64,000 nucleotides of DNA from Trichodelitschia bisporula (Eukaryota; Ascomycota; Dothideomycetes; Phaeotrichales; Phaeotrichaceae). The position numbers were made by a program, and so were the translations under genes. The notes beneath the pieces were generated by a model. The model was not told where the DNA came from, did no database searches, and worked only from the letters and a program-made list of their open reading frames with translations. Where the stretch lies: contig ML996694.1 of NCBI GenBank assembly GCA_010356995.1, forward strand, positions 2,819 through 66,818, in the 5' to 3' direction. This document shows positions 12,007-21,599 of the stretch, in pieces (the stretch's first letter is position 1; each line of letters starts with the position of its first letter).

Positions 12007-13395
12007 TCATATACTGATGCTAAGTAGAAACAGAAGACCGCCCAGAAACAGAACATCATGTATATCGTGCGACCGGGCTGGAAGTAAGCCATCACCTTGT
12101 TCTCGCGGCTTAGGGTCTCGACGGCCTTGGACCATTTGGCGAAATTGCTGGTCCACAAATGAATTGACCGCGCGGTCTTCACGTTCTCGCATGTGTTGTC
12201 GAAACTGCGGATCCTGAACTTCGCGGATCGCACGATCGTACTGTTCCTGCATCGCTTGCCGGACCACCGGATCGATGACGCCAAAAGAAAGGATCCCAAT
12301 TCAGTGACTCGCATGATTCTGCGGTTGACGGGTTGATAGGGTTTTTGTGTACGTCCAGGATCTGCATCTGGACAACAATCGTGTCCAACAGCACAAAAGC
12401 CTGTGCCCCCGGCGACCTGGAAGAATACCTGATGGGGGGGAAGGCCGCTCGGTCGAGGCCGAGGGTCTCTTCTTCGTGGTCCCAGATGGTGAGAGCGCTC
12501 GATCCGGAGTTATTCAGAAAGCCGACTCCGACTCTGTTCGAGCTCTCAGAGCCGCCGAATGAGGGGACAAGGCGGATTACACCTTGGAGCTGCCGCAATG
12601 TTAGCAAGTCTGCACAGGATACAGCAGGTAATGTGTTCCAAGAGTCATACCACATCGGGGTCCCAGCTCGCAGTTGGGGCGAGCGGGAGCATTGTCCCAA
12701 CCAGGTCCTGAGGCGTTCAGATTTGGCTGCGGAAGATGGCGTCGAGTGGACTAACCTCAACCCACAGGGGCTTTGAGATCCTTGCGGCGGACTCAAGGCT
12801 GGCCACCTTTCCGTCCAGGGCGCAAAGCACCCCGGACTCCCCCCCTTCTAGCCTTTCGACAATGCGAGCAAGGTGGCGTGCTGTGCCACCATGTCCGGAC
12901 GACTCATGAGACCCCGAAGCTTCTCGATCTTTTCCGCCGACGTTTCAGGCGGTTTCGGGCGCCCAGCATCAACCCAAGGAGTATCGGGGGGGATATCGGC
13001 GCCTGGGGGGATGCGGAACGAAACGATTTCCCCTGAAGGGGTGTAGACCGTGGACTACCCTCCTCCACCCATAGGGTCTTTCGCACCATTGCCGCTGACT
13101 CCGTTTTTGCGGCCTTGCCGTCCTGGGCGCATAGGACCCCGGACTCGCCCCTCTCCAGCATTTCTACGATGCACTGGAGATTCCGTCTTTGGGACTCCAT
13201 GCCTGGAGCCCTGATCAGACCCCGAAGTCGGATGATTGTCTCGGCGGTCGTTTCCGGTGGTGGTGGGCTGCCAGCATCGGGCCAAGGAATCTCTGGGGGA
13301 GCAGCGGCGCCTGGCGAGATGCGGAGCGTAACGATTTCCCCCGAAGGGGTGTAGACCGGGGAAATGGAGTGGCGCTTGACTATGGTGGCCTTCAA
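12007..13395 (-). pseudogene. Uncharacterised, partly duplicated multi-exon locus
   Basis: I do not recognise this family. Reading the minus strand, a frame starts at 13395 (MKATIVKRHS) and encodes a proline-rich segment followed by an ESGVLCAQDGK block. The same segment is repeated in the adjacent 308 bp (VYTPSGEIVSF, then ESGVLCALDGK), with a frame change inside the second copy. After it, exon-like pieces fit together with GT-AG introns: DLVGTMLPLAP, then a long piece beginning LQGVIRLVPSFGG and running to about 12330. A final frame ends at 12007 with an apparent hydrophobic tail (DVLFLGGLLFLLSISI), but I cannot join it without passing a stop. The locus is therefore either a decayed gene or has exons I have misread. 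There are no homology clues to function. Confidence 0.4.
12742..13357 (-). repeat. Tandem duplication of a 308-bp coding segment
   Basis: Positions 12742-13049 and 13050-13357 align from the GGTGTAGACC edge inwards, with many substitutions. Both copies encode the VYTPSGEIV start and the ESGVLCA block. 308 is not a multiple of three, so the duplication alters the frame. Confidence 0.65.
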
Positions 13396-13821
13396 CGTTC
13401 AATAAAGAGGACCGTGGGGACTGGGGACTAAGGCACAAACTAAAGCGAGTCAGCGAGTCGTCAGTAAAATGTTGGGACAATGGGGTGAAGAACGTCACGA
13501 ACCTCAGTATGGTGATCCGAAACTTAGGATTGCAAAGTTGAGAAGAGGAAGAGGGAGAGAGACGAAGGACCTAAGTACCCAGCTCCCTCAGAGATCCGGG
13601 AAGGAGCCCTGGGTGGCGACCCTGTGCCTTGCAGGAGCGCCCCCGAGTCTGGGAGAAAACATGACCAGACCCGTGACAAAGAATGCAGGTATGGGATGCA
13701 GTGATGATGGACCTGTTCTCAATACTGTTTGTGTGCTATTTATGTCAGAACTGCGAGTGTGTGTTTACGACCCCCTTCGGCGCAACTCACCGTGAAGGTT
13801 CCCCTTTCAACGCTTGTACTC

Positions 13822-14179
13822 GCAGGTGTCGTCCCCAGGAGGTCACCTTCTTGATGAATATCGGCTTCAGAGCAGTAGCCACCAGTGGGGTGAACCGCAC
13901 CGCCCGGCAAGTCGCCCCCTCGCCCGCACTGCTGACGAGACCGCCCGCCGTTGGTCTGGGAAGGCAGCAACTGGCTCGATAGATCGTTTCCTAGATGCTA
14001 GCAGGTGTCGTCCCCGGGAGGTCGCCTTCTTAATAAATATCGGCTTCAGAGTAGTAGCCACCAGTGTGGTAAACCGCACCGCCCGGCAAGTCGCCCCCTC
14101 GCCCGCCCTGCTGACGAGCCCGCCCGCCTTCGGTCTGGGAAGGCAGCAACTGGCTCGATACGTCGTTTCCCAGATGCTG
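13822..14179. repeat. Two tandem copies of a 179-bp unit
   Basis: Both copies start GCAGGTGTCGTCCCC (13822 and 14001) and end near GATGCT, with roughly 90 percent identity by eye. No open frame persists through both and no known element end is visible. It could be a young minisatellite or a duplicated non-coding segment. Confidence 0.8.
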
Positions 14180-14508
14180 ACGTTACCTTCCGGATGCCGG
14201 GATTGACTACCACCGGGAGTAGGACCCCTTGGGCCCTTGTGAGGCCTTTCCCCGTGACATCTACCAAGCTATGTCAACGGAGGTAACCTACTACGGTAGT
14301 GTACCCAGTTGCTAAACGCGGCACTCCCAAAACTCGGACCCGGCATAGGTTCAATCCCGACGATGATGCAAGATGCCTGACTCACTCCTCACTGTATACG
14401 CGTCTCCTCATTGTATACGCGTCTCCTCGGCCTGTATATGTGTATATAAAGCCCTGCTTGACTCCCCGTACATTTTTCCCACTGCAAGTATTGCGCCAAA
14501 GCTCCGCG

Positions 14509-14795
14509 ATGCTATTGAAAATGGACTCCGGCTCTCACTCCCAACATCATTCCCAAGAGGATTCCACTATGATGGTTATACTGACAATTGCTGACTGCTT
14601 TAGCAGGCCGCACAAGTCATAGAAGATCCGGAAGGCCCTGTCGGCACTTGGGAAGTTCGGGCACCCAATGGCCAGTTAACCTCAATCCTGTGTCAGCCTG
14701 GTCAAATGCCTTCGGAAGCCCAATGGAAAAAACTGGCGGATGCCTGCCAACCGCAACTTATCGATCGGACTATGAGAATTGAGCACCTGACGTAA
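14509..14795 (+). CDS. Possible small hypothetical protein
   Basis: A TATATAAA box lies about 65 bp upstream of an ATG at 14509. The 66-nt first frame (14509-14574) could join 14604-14795 across a 29-nt gap with GT...TAG ends, giving an 85-aa product with natural-looking composition (EDPEGPVGTWEVRAPNGQL). The intron would be unusually short for this genome, so the model is weak. No family is recognised. Confidence 0.25.
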
Positions 14796-15451
14796 CTTTT
14801 GGGAAATCCTGCGATGGGGCGCCAGTTCAAGAATATCTGCACTGTCATTCGGATACTTCAGGATGGTCGGCACGATGATAAGTTCGCCGTTCAGGATAGA
14901 GAACTGGTCCAAGACATCAACCAGGCGGTTCGTAGTGCGAAGCCACTTTGGACTGAGGTATGTTTCACTAGCACTCGGTTGCATCAAGTCTCACGTCGTA
15001 TGCTAGAGTATCTACCCGGGAGGATGTGAGGTAAAGTGGATCCATGCCGGCTTACCTTTCCGACACGGTGAAGAGAAGTAGGCATGCAAGAGGAAGGGGG
15101 TCTTCATACTCGATAATGTTGCCTTAAGCAATGCTGCCATTCGTAAGCTTGGCCAGTCTCTCATCTTCGAAGCAATGATGCGTCGCCTGCGATTTGCATG
15201 CCACGAGGTATCATTGTGCTGGAGCGGCTCTACGTTTACGAGCGAGCGGGGGTGAAGGTGGACGGTGATGGGGTTCAGGTTGCCAGCTCTAAGTGCAAGG
15301 CAGAGCTCTCGAATGGCGAGCTCTCTGATTCGGAGTAGAAGTACGCTCGTTGAAGTTCGGCAGCAGCGGCGCACGGTGTGAGCTTCGCGAGCTATCGCTA
15401 GTGTTCGTATTTGGTATACTAGTTTGAGTCACACAACGCTAGTTCTCATAT
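14796..15451. other. Gene-poor, 3' flank of the amidase gene
   Basis: Only short frames without family resemblance. The right-hand part should include the amidase 3' untranslated region. Confidence 0.45.
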
Positions 15452-17172
15452 CTATGGCTTTTCTATCCGCCAGTCGAACTTGCTCTCCCACGCGTGACCT
15501 GCCCGGAGCACCTTGCTATCCTGCCACAGGCCGCCCACAATCTGCATACCCACCGGGAGATACACGTCCTTCTTCGTCTCCGACGGCAGCCAGCCCACCG
15601 GAATCGTCATCGCCGGTTGCCCCGTTACGTCAAACATGGCCGTGTTCGATGTCAATCCGACGGTGGGCTGGATCGTCGCAATCGGCGTCGTTAGCGGGCC
15701 GTGCTCGCGCGCGACAAATGACGTCGTGGGCAGGACCAGAACGTCGTACGTCTCCAGTGCATTCTCGTACGCATCACGCACACGGCGTGTCAAGTTCTGC
15801 GCCTTGCAGTAGATGCCAGGGAAGTTGTCGATCAGGTAAAGGCCGTTGAGCATTGTGTTCTTCGTCGTCGGGAAGGCCTTGTCGAACTTCTCCTGCGTCC
15901 ACTGGTGCAGCGCCTTGTCGAGCTCCGTCAGACCGTAGCCGCGACGGCCGAAGACCTTCCCGAGCAAGTTTGAGCTACCGGCGATGCGTTGCTGGATGGT
16001 CCACACAGCCGTGCCGAGCAGGTGGTCCGGGATCGACACGTCCTCAACAGTGGCGCCAAGCTCCTTGAACCGCATCGCCGCTGCCAGCACGGCCGCCTTC
16101 ATGCCAGGGTCGACAATTGCCTGCGTGAACCCTTCTGTAAGAATGCCTACCTTGAAACCGGTGAGGTCCGTTGCCGACGACAGCTTCAGGTCTGCGGCAA
16201 AGGTGGTTGTGCCATGCTTCGGAGCGCCGAGGGACCGGTCGTCGATACCGTCGTAGCCGCTAATGGCGTCGAGGCAGAGTGCTGCATCCATGACCGTCTT
16301 CGTCAGCGGCCCAGCATGGTCGTCAACAGGGTCGTTGCTGGCAATGCCGGTGTACGGCACGAGGCCGTGGGTGGGTTTGAGTCCGACGCATCCGCACAGC
16401 GCGGCGGGGACACGAATGCTGCCGCCCTGGTCGGCGCCGATACAAATGTCTACAAATCCACCACCCACCAGCGCGGCGCCGCCAGATGTGCTGCCGCCGG
16501 CATTGAAGCCCTTGGCGTGCGGGTTCTCGATGGTGCCGTAGGCGCTGCTCATAGAGCTTGTCGACTGGCACATGTTCTCGCAGTTGGAGGTGCCCACGAT
16601 CTCGGCGCCAGCCTCAAGCGCCCAGGTCACCACCGTCGCATCGCTGCTAGGCACCCACGGCTCGATGATGTCTGTCCCCAAAGTTTGAGGCACGCCGGCT
16701 ACTGTGATGCAATCTTTGAGGCACACCGTCTTGCCCGTCAATGGGCCGTTGATAGACGCGTCTTTAATGGAGAAAGTATGTGCCCAAGCAGTACCAAGGA
16801 CCTGATCTTCGGGCGGCACTCTCCGCACATTGTTACGCGGGAAGCGCTCGAGGTCTGTAGGCGGGTGGTAATCGGGCAATGCCTCGATCATGGCGGCGCA
16901 ATCATGGCACTAGAAGGTTAGCGGAACAAGACGCGAGGCAAGACGGGAGGAGCAACTCACAGCAGCCAGTAGCTTGGTGTAGTCGGCCTCATCTTCGGGA
17001 GAGACCTTCACGCCCACCTTCGACGAGGCGATGCTGATATGGTCGGTGGTGACAGGATTGGATCTGTAAGACGTGAGCGGAGTCTCGTACGGAGGTGAAA
17101 AGGGCCGGCGGGACGCGCGGGGAGCGGAGTGCGGGGTGCTCACTCGGAGATGCTTGTGAAAAGGACCGACAT
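15452..17172 (-). CDS. Amidase-signature family hydrolase
   Basis: This Ser-cisSer-Lys hydrolase cleaves a carbon-nitrogen amide bond to release ammonia or an amine. The product is about 529 aa from three exons: 17144-17172, 16961-17063 and 15452-16909. The introns are 80 and 51 nt. Catalytic residues are visible: Lys109 in VCLKDCITVAG, cis-Ser186 in AGGSTSGGAAL and Ser208 in GADQGGSIRVPAA. The length is normal for fungal amidases. The first two exons supply about 44 residues that resemble the usual N-terminal helix (EDEADYTKLLAA), which supports the start at 17172. It is transcribed divergently from the PuuE-type gene at 17536 with a shared GATA-containing 363-bp promoter. The context suggests it acts on a linear ureide or amide formed by ring opening. 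The exact substrate is unknown. Confidence 0.92.
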
Positions 17173-17286
17173 TTTTGTGGAACTTTCTCTTGACGACTTC
17201 AAACCGCGAACTTTGTTCAACAAGTAATGTGCACCGTCCCTCCCAGCATATATCACCATCGACTGACTCACCATGTGGGATGTCAC

Positions 17287-17346
17287 TTATCTCGCCGCCT
17301 GCCGCCTTCCTCCCTCCCCGCTGCATTGCGGCAAGATAGGCTATCG
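17287..17346. promoter_or_regulatory. GATA motifs in the amidase/PuuE divergent promoter
   Basis: TTATCT (17287), AGATAG (17334) and CTATCG (17341) lie within 60 bp between two divergent genes. This pattern suits a fungal nitrogen-regulatory GATA factor. It is inference only. Confidence 0.45.
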
Positions 17347-17535
17347 CATGGCAATTATTCCCGTCAGCGCACCCGTCGGGAGTTCACCACATGTCCGATC
17401 ATCGGAAGCTGAGCAGACGATGCATTTAAGCTGAGCTGGTAAGCGCCATAGCTCTCATCCCATAGCAGACTTCCTCTCGTCTTCACATCCATCTTCATCT
17501 CATCTCGTCGTCGCCCAACCACCTCATCCCCCACC

Positions 17536-18558
17536 ATGTCCACCCCCTACAACCTGGGCACCGACGCCCTCAAAGTGGCTCCCTTCAAGTGGGACGATCA
17601 CTACGACTTCCCTCGCAACCTCGTCGGCTTCGGCGAAAAGTCGCTCAACCCGCAGTGGCCCAATGGCGCGAAAATCGCCGTCTCGTTCGTCATCAACTAC
17701 GAGGAGGGCGCCGAGCACACCGTCCTCAACGGCGACGTCCACTCGGAGACACACCTCTGGGAGGCGCCCGGCGGCACTCCGCACGTTCAGGAGCGCGCAG
17801 TCAACATCGAGTCCGAGTACGACTACGGCGCCCGCGCCGGCGTGTGGCGCCTCTTCCGCCTGTTCAACAAGCACAACTTCAAGTACACATTGTACGCCGT
17901 CGGTCAGGCGCTCGAGGGCAACCCCGCAGTGGCACGGCATTCGGTCGAGAACGGGCACGACATTGCGTCCCACGCGTACCGCTGGATCGACTATCACAAC
18001 ATGCCGGCGGAGCAAGAGAAGGAGTACATTCGCAAGGCCCTGACGTCGATCAAGGAGACGAGCGGCGTCTACCCCAAAGGCTGGTACTACGGCCGGCTCT
18101 CGCCTCGCTCGCACGCGCTGGTGTGGGACGTGTACAAGGAGATGGGCGTGCCTCTGCTGTGGGAGTCGGACTCGTACGCCGACGACGTGCCATACTGGGT
18201 CGACGTGCCGGCTGAGAAGGACTCGCCAAACCCCGAGGGCATGCTCATGATCCCGTACTCGTACGACTGCAACGACTACAAGTTCAACGTGGCCACTGGC
18301 TTTGGCGCGCCGCACGATTTCTACGATCATGTCAAGGGCGCCTTTGACGTGCTGTACGAGGAGGGCTCTGAAGGCTCGCCAAAGATGATGACCATCGGCC
18401 TGCATTGCCGCTGCATCGGCAAGCCGGCGCGCTTTGCGGCGCTCAAGAAGTTTGTTGAGTACATTGCGGCCAAGGAGGGTGTGTGGGTGGCGACGCGCAC
18501 GCAGATTGCGGAGCACTTCCGTGAGAAGTTCCCGTACAAGAAGGGCCAACTCGCGTAG
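17536..18558 (+). CDS. PuuE-type allantoinase-like amidohydrolase
   Basis: This single-exon protein of 340 aa belongs to the polysaccharide-deacetylase fold, in the PuuE branch. That branch holds metal-independent allantoinase and related cyclic-amide hydrolases rather than chitin deacetylases. Family blocks seen are INYEEGAE (residues 53-60), EYDYGARAGVWRLFRLF, GHDIASHAYRWIDY, a SDSYADDVPYW stretch and GLHCRCIGKPARF near the C-terminus. The NodB metal triad of true deacetylases is replaced, as in PuuE. There is no signal peptide, so the enzyme is cytosolic. A long pyrimidine-rich leader precedes the ATG. It shares a promoter with the amidase, which suggests that ring opening here is followed by amidase cleavage there. 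It could open allantoin, a hydantoin or a pyrimidine-derived ring. Confidence 0.88.
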   Translation: MSTPYNLGTDALKVAPFKWDDHYDFPRNLVGFGEKSLNPQWPNGAKIAVSFVINYEEGAEHTVLNGDVHSETHLWEAPGGTPHVQERAVNIESEYDYGARAGVWRLFRLFNKHNFKYTLYAVGQALEGNPAVARHSVENGHDIASHAYRWIDYHNMPAEQEKEYIRKALTSIKETSGVYPKGWYYGRLSPRSHALVWDVYKEMGVPLLWESDSYADDVPYWVDVPAEKDSPNPEGMLMIPYSYDCNDYKFNVATGFGAPHDFYDHVKGAFDVLYEEGSEGSPKMMTIGLHCRCIGKPARFAALKKFVEYIAAKEGVWVATRTQIAEHFREKFPYKKGQLA

Positions 18559-19429
18559 ATTCGTAGCCTCGTGATGAATTATGATGTTTCTTGCCCATTG
18601 CTTATGGTGATGTGCGCCCTCGCCCCGTGTGGAATGTCTCCCAAAGCCCTGGCTGTTTCCCACAAATATCGGAGCATCAAATGACGTCCATCGGCACCTC
18701 CTCCGAGCCGTCATCTCTCAACGCTTGCCATATCTTGCTCTCATCCGGCCTTCGACTTCCCGTTCCCCTCTTCACTTGCTGCGCCGGACCGACCAGAAGC
18801 CAGTCAAAATGGATTTCCCCTTTCGTGAGTGCTCGAGCACCGGCACCTGCCAGGTCGGAATCTGCGGCCAGCAATCGGACCGAGTTGCTGATTCGCAGAC
18901 GCCAGACCCTGTTCATTTGCACCGAACCTTCGCTTGCCCGACCTCTATCGGGCCGCTGACACGTTCCCAGTTGCCCGATTCTAAGCCGACCACATGCCAA
19001 CTGGCCACGACCCCGGCGAATCAAACAACTTTGGACATCGCATGGAGCCAGCTCTCAAATATGCAATGACAGGAATGTTTTTTTTGGAGTATGAAAGAGT
19101 CTGTTTAGGGCAGCGCATGCCAGTTCCAGAATCATGCAATTTTAGCAATTGTTTGGTTCCGCCAATGAGCGAATTGCAAAACATCGCATAGAAGGAGAGA
19201 GTGATCGCGGCTGCCCGCTCAAGAGGCATCGCACCCATCTCCTCTCATCTCCATTGAACAGGCTCCATTGCAAAAATGCTGTCCAAGTTTCAAAGTCATA
19301 ACCCGCTGTAGCAGCCCACTGTCGCTTTCGCCTCCTTTCCAAACCCATTACCAAGCTCCATCGCTCAGTAGGTTCCGTGTGAAAGCCCATGAAGCGATGT
19401 GTGTCTAACAGCCGCATAGCACCTCCATC
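18559..19429. other. Intergenic, no supported gene
   Basis: No family resemblance on either strand. An ATG with a GTGAGT donor shortly after it occurs near 18808, but no partner exon could be fixed. Confidence 0.4.
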
Positions 19430-19686
19430 ATGTCCGGCAACAAGAATCATCAGAACGAGACCTCCAATACCCAAAATCCACCACAAACGAACCGAAGTCC
19501 AACAAGGCCTTCGACTACAACTACGGCGTGCCAGACTTCACGACAGAGGAAATGAAGTGGCTGAAAGACAACTGGAAGGGTGAATTCAACTTTCTCATTG
19601 CGTATGGCCTGAAAATGCAAAATCACGAGGACCGCGCGGAGGGTCGGCGTATTTGCCGGATCATGATGGACCCGGACGACGACTGA
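19430..19686 (+). CDS. Possible small protein, frame interrupted
   Basis: An ATG at 19430 opens a short hydrophilic frame (MSGNKNHQNETSNTQN). An overlapping frame then gives a protein-like stretch, FDYNYGVPDFTTEEMKWLKD, ending in an acidic tail at TGA 19686. The two differ by one frame and there is no room for an intron, so this is either a decayed gene or a gene whose true first exon lies upstream (a TAG acceptor with a CTAAC branch precedes the second frame). No family is recognised. The charged, aromatic-rich composition is not random. Confidence 0.35.
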
Positions 19687-20222
19687 TCTCGATACCATAG
19701 TCGGTCACCGAGACACCTGTGCACCTGTCGTGGGGTCCTTGGGACCTGCCGGTTGCGGGTGCACTGAATGACGTTTAATGAGAGCCATTTGCTTTTGGCG
19801 TTTGCTGCACATCTGAGCTGAGTTTCTACTGTATCTTAATGCAAGCAATGAAAATTCTAGACTGCTGAATACGAGGCAAATGACTCTCTGTGATCCATGT
19901 TGCCTCATGACTGAATTTATTCCCTTCTAGTACATATTTCATCAAGTCTTCTGTTCTTGATACGGGAAGCCGACATTCGAGAGCCTCTGACCTTCATCAT
20001 ACGGTATGCTCAAGCAAGCCAGCAACGATGATGCCTCATCCTGAGCGTATCCCCATCTACAGTAACCTAGCTCCCGTGCAAAATGCCGGAATCACAATCA
20101 ACCGGAGCTCGGAAAAGTCAGATGAGGTACAGTAAATCATGAGGGCCGTTCAAATGAACAAGCCTCTGTATCATAGAGCAGTACAGGTACCAATGACAGC
20201 AGGTATGCCATTCATACAATCA

Positions 20223-21119
20223 TTACTCATTCAATCCCAAAATGTCCCGCACCCGCGCCGTCTTCTTCAGCTCCCGAAAAGCCGGCGGCCGCGGTGTCTC
20301 CCACCCGTCAAAGCAGGCGCCGTATGTGATACCACCGCCACGCCAAACCGGACGCAGTTTCCGAATGTCAACCGTCTCCCGCGCCTCGTTCACAACATCC
20401 TCTCGCACGTGGAACATGACCGCCTCAACCAGCACCACCGTCGCCGTCCGCACCGTCGGGTCCGCCGCCGAGTATATGGGCGTGGTGCTGTGCACCTTAC
20501 ACTCGATACTAAAAGCCGACTCCGCAGCATACGGCGGCCGGATCTTAGTACTCGGCACCGGATGCAAGCCCGCCAGCGCCCACTCTTCGACATGCGGCGG
20601 GGTGTTAACGGACGTAAAGTTGGCCGCCTCGAGGAACCAGTCACTGATGATACTGATGCACATCTCCCTCGTCTCAAGCACATTCGTCAAGCTGTCGTTC
20701 GCGTCCTGACCGACAAAGCTCACACTGTACAGCGGCGGATCCGTGCTCACAGGCTGGAAGTACGAAAACGGCGCGACGTTGCCGATGCCAGTCGCAGACA
20801 TGGTGCTCACGAGCGCGATGGGCCGCGGCACCACAGAGCTGATGATGAGCTTGTAGTTCTGATTCATCGTGCGGTCGGGCGCATGCGGGTCGATGGCGAG
20901 GCGCTTGTGTGCCTCCCATTCGCGCGACGAGGCTCCGTCGCCAGGCTGCCACGTCGGGTTTGGTGTTTTGGTGACCTTCCACTCGAGGCTGTGGTCGTAG
21001 GCCGGGCGCGCGGCTTCGACGGCGGGGAAGTCGACGTGTGGGTTGCGCTGGACGAGGGCTTCTTTGTCGAAGGCTTCTTCCGGGGCGTTGAGCGCTTCGG
21101 GCGCTGCGTGAGGGGCCAT
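20223..21119 (-). CDS. Flavin-reductase-like FMN-binding split-barrel protein
   Basis: The 298-aa product has the flavin reductase-like domain (PF01613 type), which binds FMN and can supply reduced flavin or act as an oxidoreductase. The core begins near residue 88 with KLIISSVVPRPIALVST, followed by NVAPFSYFQPVSTDPPL and SFVGQDANDSLTNV, and ends in a conserved ITYGACFDGW region. About 80 N-terminal residues precede the domain, as in many fungal members. The start at 21119 was preferred to an upstream in-frame ATG at 21263 because it leaves room for the divergent promoter. It is head-to-head with the second NCS1 permease. It may partner the FMN monooxygenase at 41961-43463 or act in the local ring-degradation pathway. 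Both are inferences. Confidence 0.87.
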   Translation of the reverse strand: MAPHAAPEALNAPEEAFDKEALVQRNPHVDFPAVEAARPAYDHSLEWKVTKTPNPTWQPGDGASSREWEAHKRLAIDPHAPDRTMNQNYKLIISSVVPRPIALVSTMSATGIGNVAPFSYFQPVSTDPPLYSVSFVGQDANDSLTNVLETREMCISIISDWFLEAANFTSVNTPPHVEEWALAGLHPVPSTKIRPPYAAESAFSIECKVHSTTPIYSAADPTVRTATVVLVEAVMFHVREDVVNEARETVDIRKLRPVWRGGGITYGACFDGWETPRPPAFRELKKTARVRDILGLNE

Positions 21120-21199
21120 GGCGTGCGAGTGGGCCCGACCATCACACTGGGTTCTGGGCCCTGATATCGTGGGCGTAGAGGGGCCGAAAATGAGCCCGT

Positions 21200-21356
21200 G
21201 ATAAAAAATAAGGCCGCGATAAGGCGCAAGGCCGGCGACGGATGTGCTTCCGATGGACGGCATCCGTGCCGCGTAGCGTGCCGACCGCCCCTGCCGATCT
21301 CCACTTCGGGCTGGGTCCGGTTCCGCTAGCGCCTAGCCTCGCATCGTAGGTTATCT
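21200..21356. promoter_or_regulatory. GATA motifs in the flavin reductase/NCS1 divergent promoter
   Basis: TGATAA at 21199, CGATAA at 21217 and TTATCT at 21351 lie in the 480-bp region between the divergent starts at 21119 and 21600. Co-regulation by a nitrogen GATA factor is inferred. Confidence 0.45.
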
Positions 21357-21599
21357 CGCTATCATGGCTGATTATTGAGCGATACAGATGATTGAGGCGA
21401 TTGAGCAATGCAGGCGATTGCGACTGATGCTGCGGCGGCATTCGGAACCGTATCCTGTCGTGCTTATGGCTCTGGAAAAGTCAAACAGCATGAAGATGCA
21501 TCTATATATCGGGGCCAGGGAGACCCAGAGTGACGGAACAGCAAGCGGCAGCGGCATCCATCTTCTCCACTCTATTGGCTTCTTAGCCTTCCCGCAACC

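Noticed and set aside
14295-14370. Functional tRNA gene
   Set aside because: The acceptor and T arms do not pair; kept only as a low-interest observation.
15989-16921. Plus-strand frame of 310 codons opposite the amidase
   Set aside because: It mirrors the amidase codons and has no domain; the amidase on the other strand carries the full catalytic set.
17524-18714. Minus-strand frame of 396 codons opposite the PuuE-type gene
   Set aside because: It is an antisense shadow caused by high third-position GC; no family resemblance.
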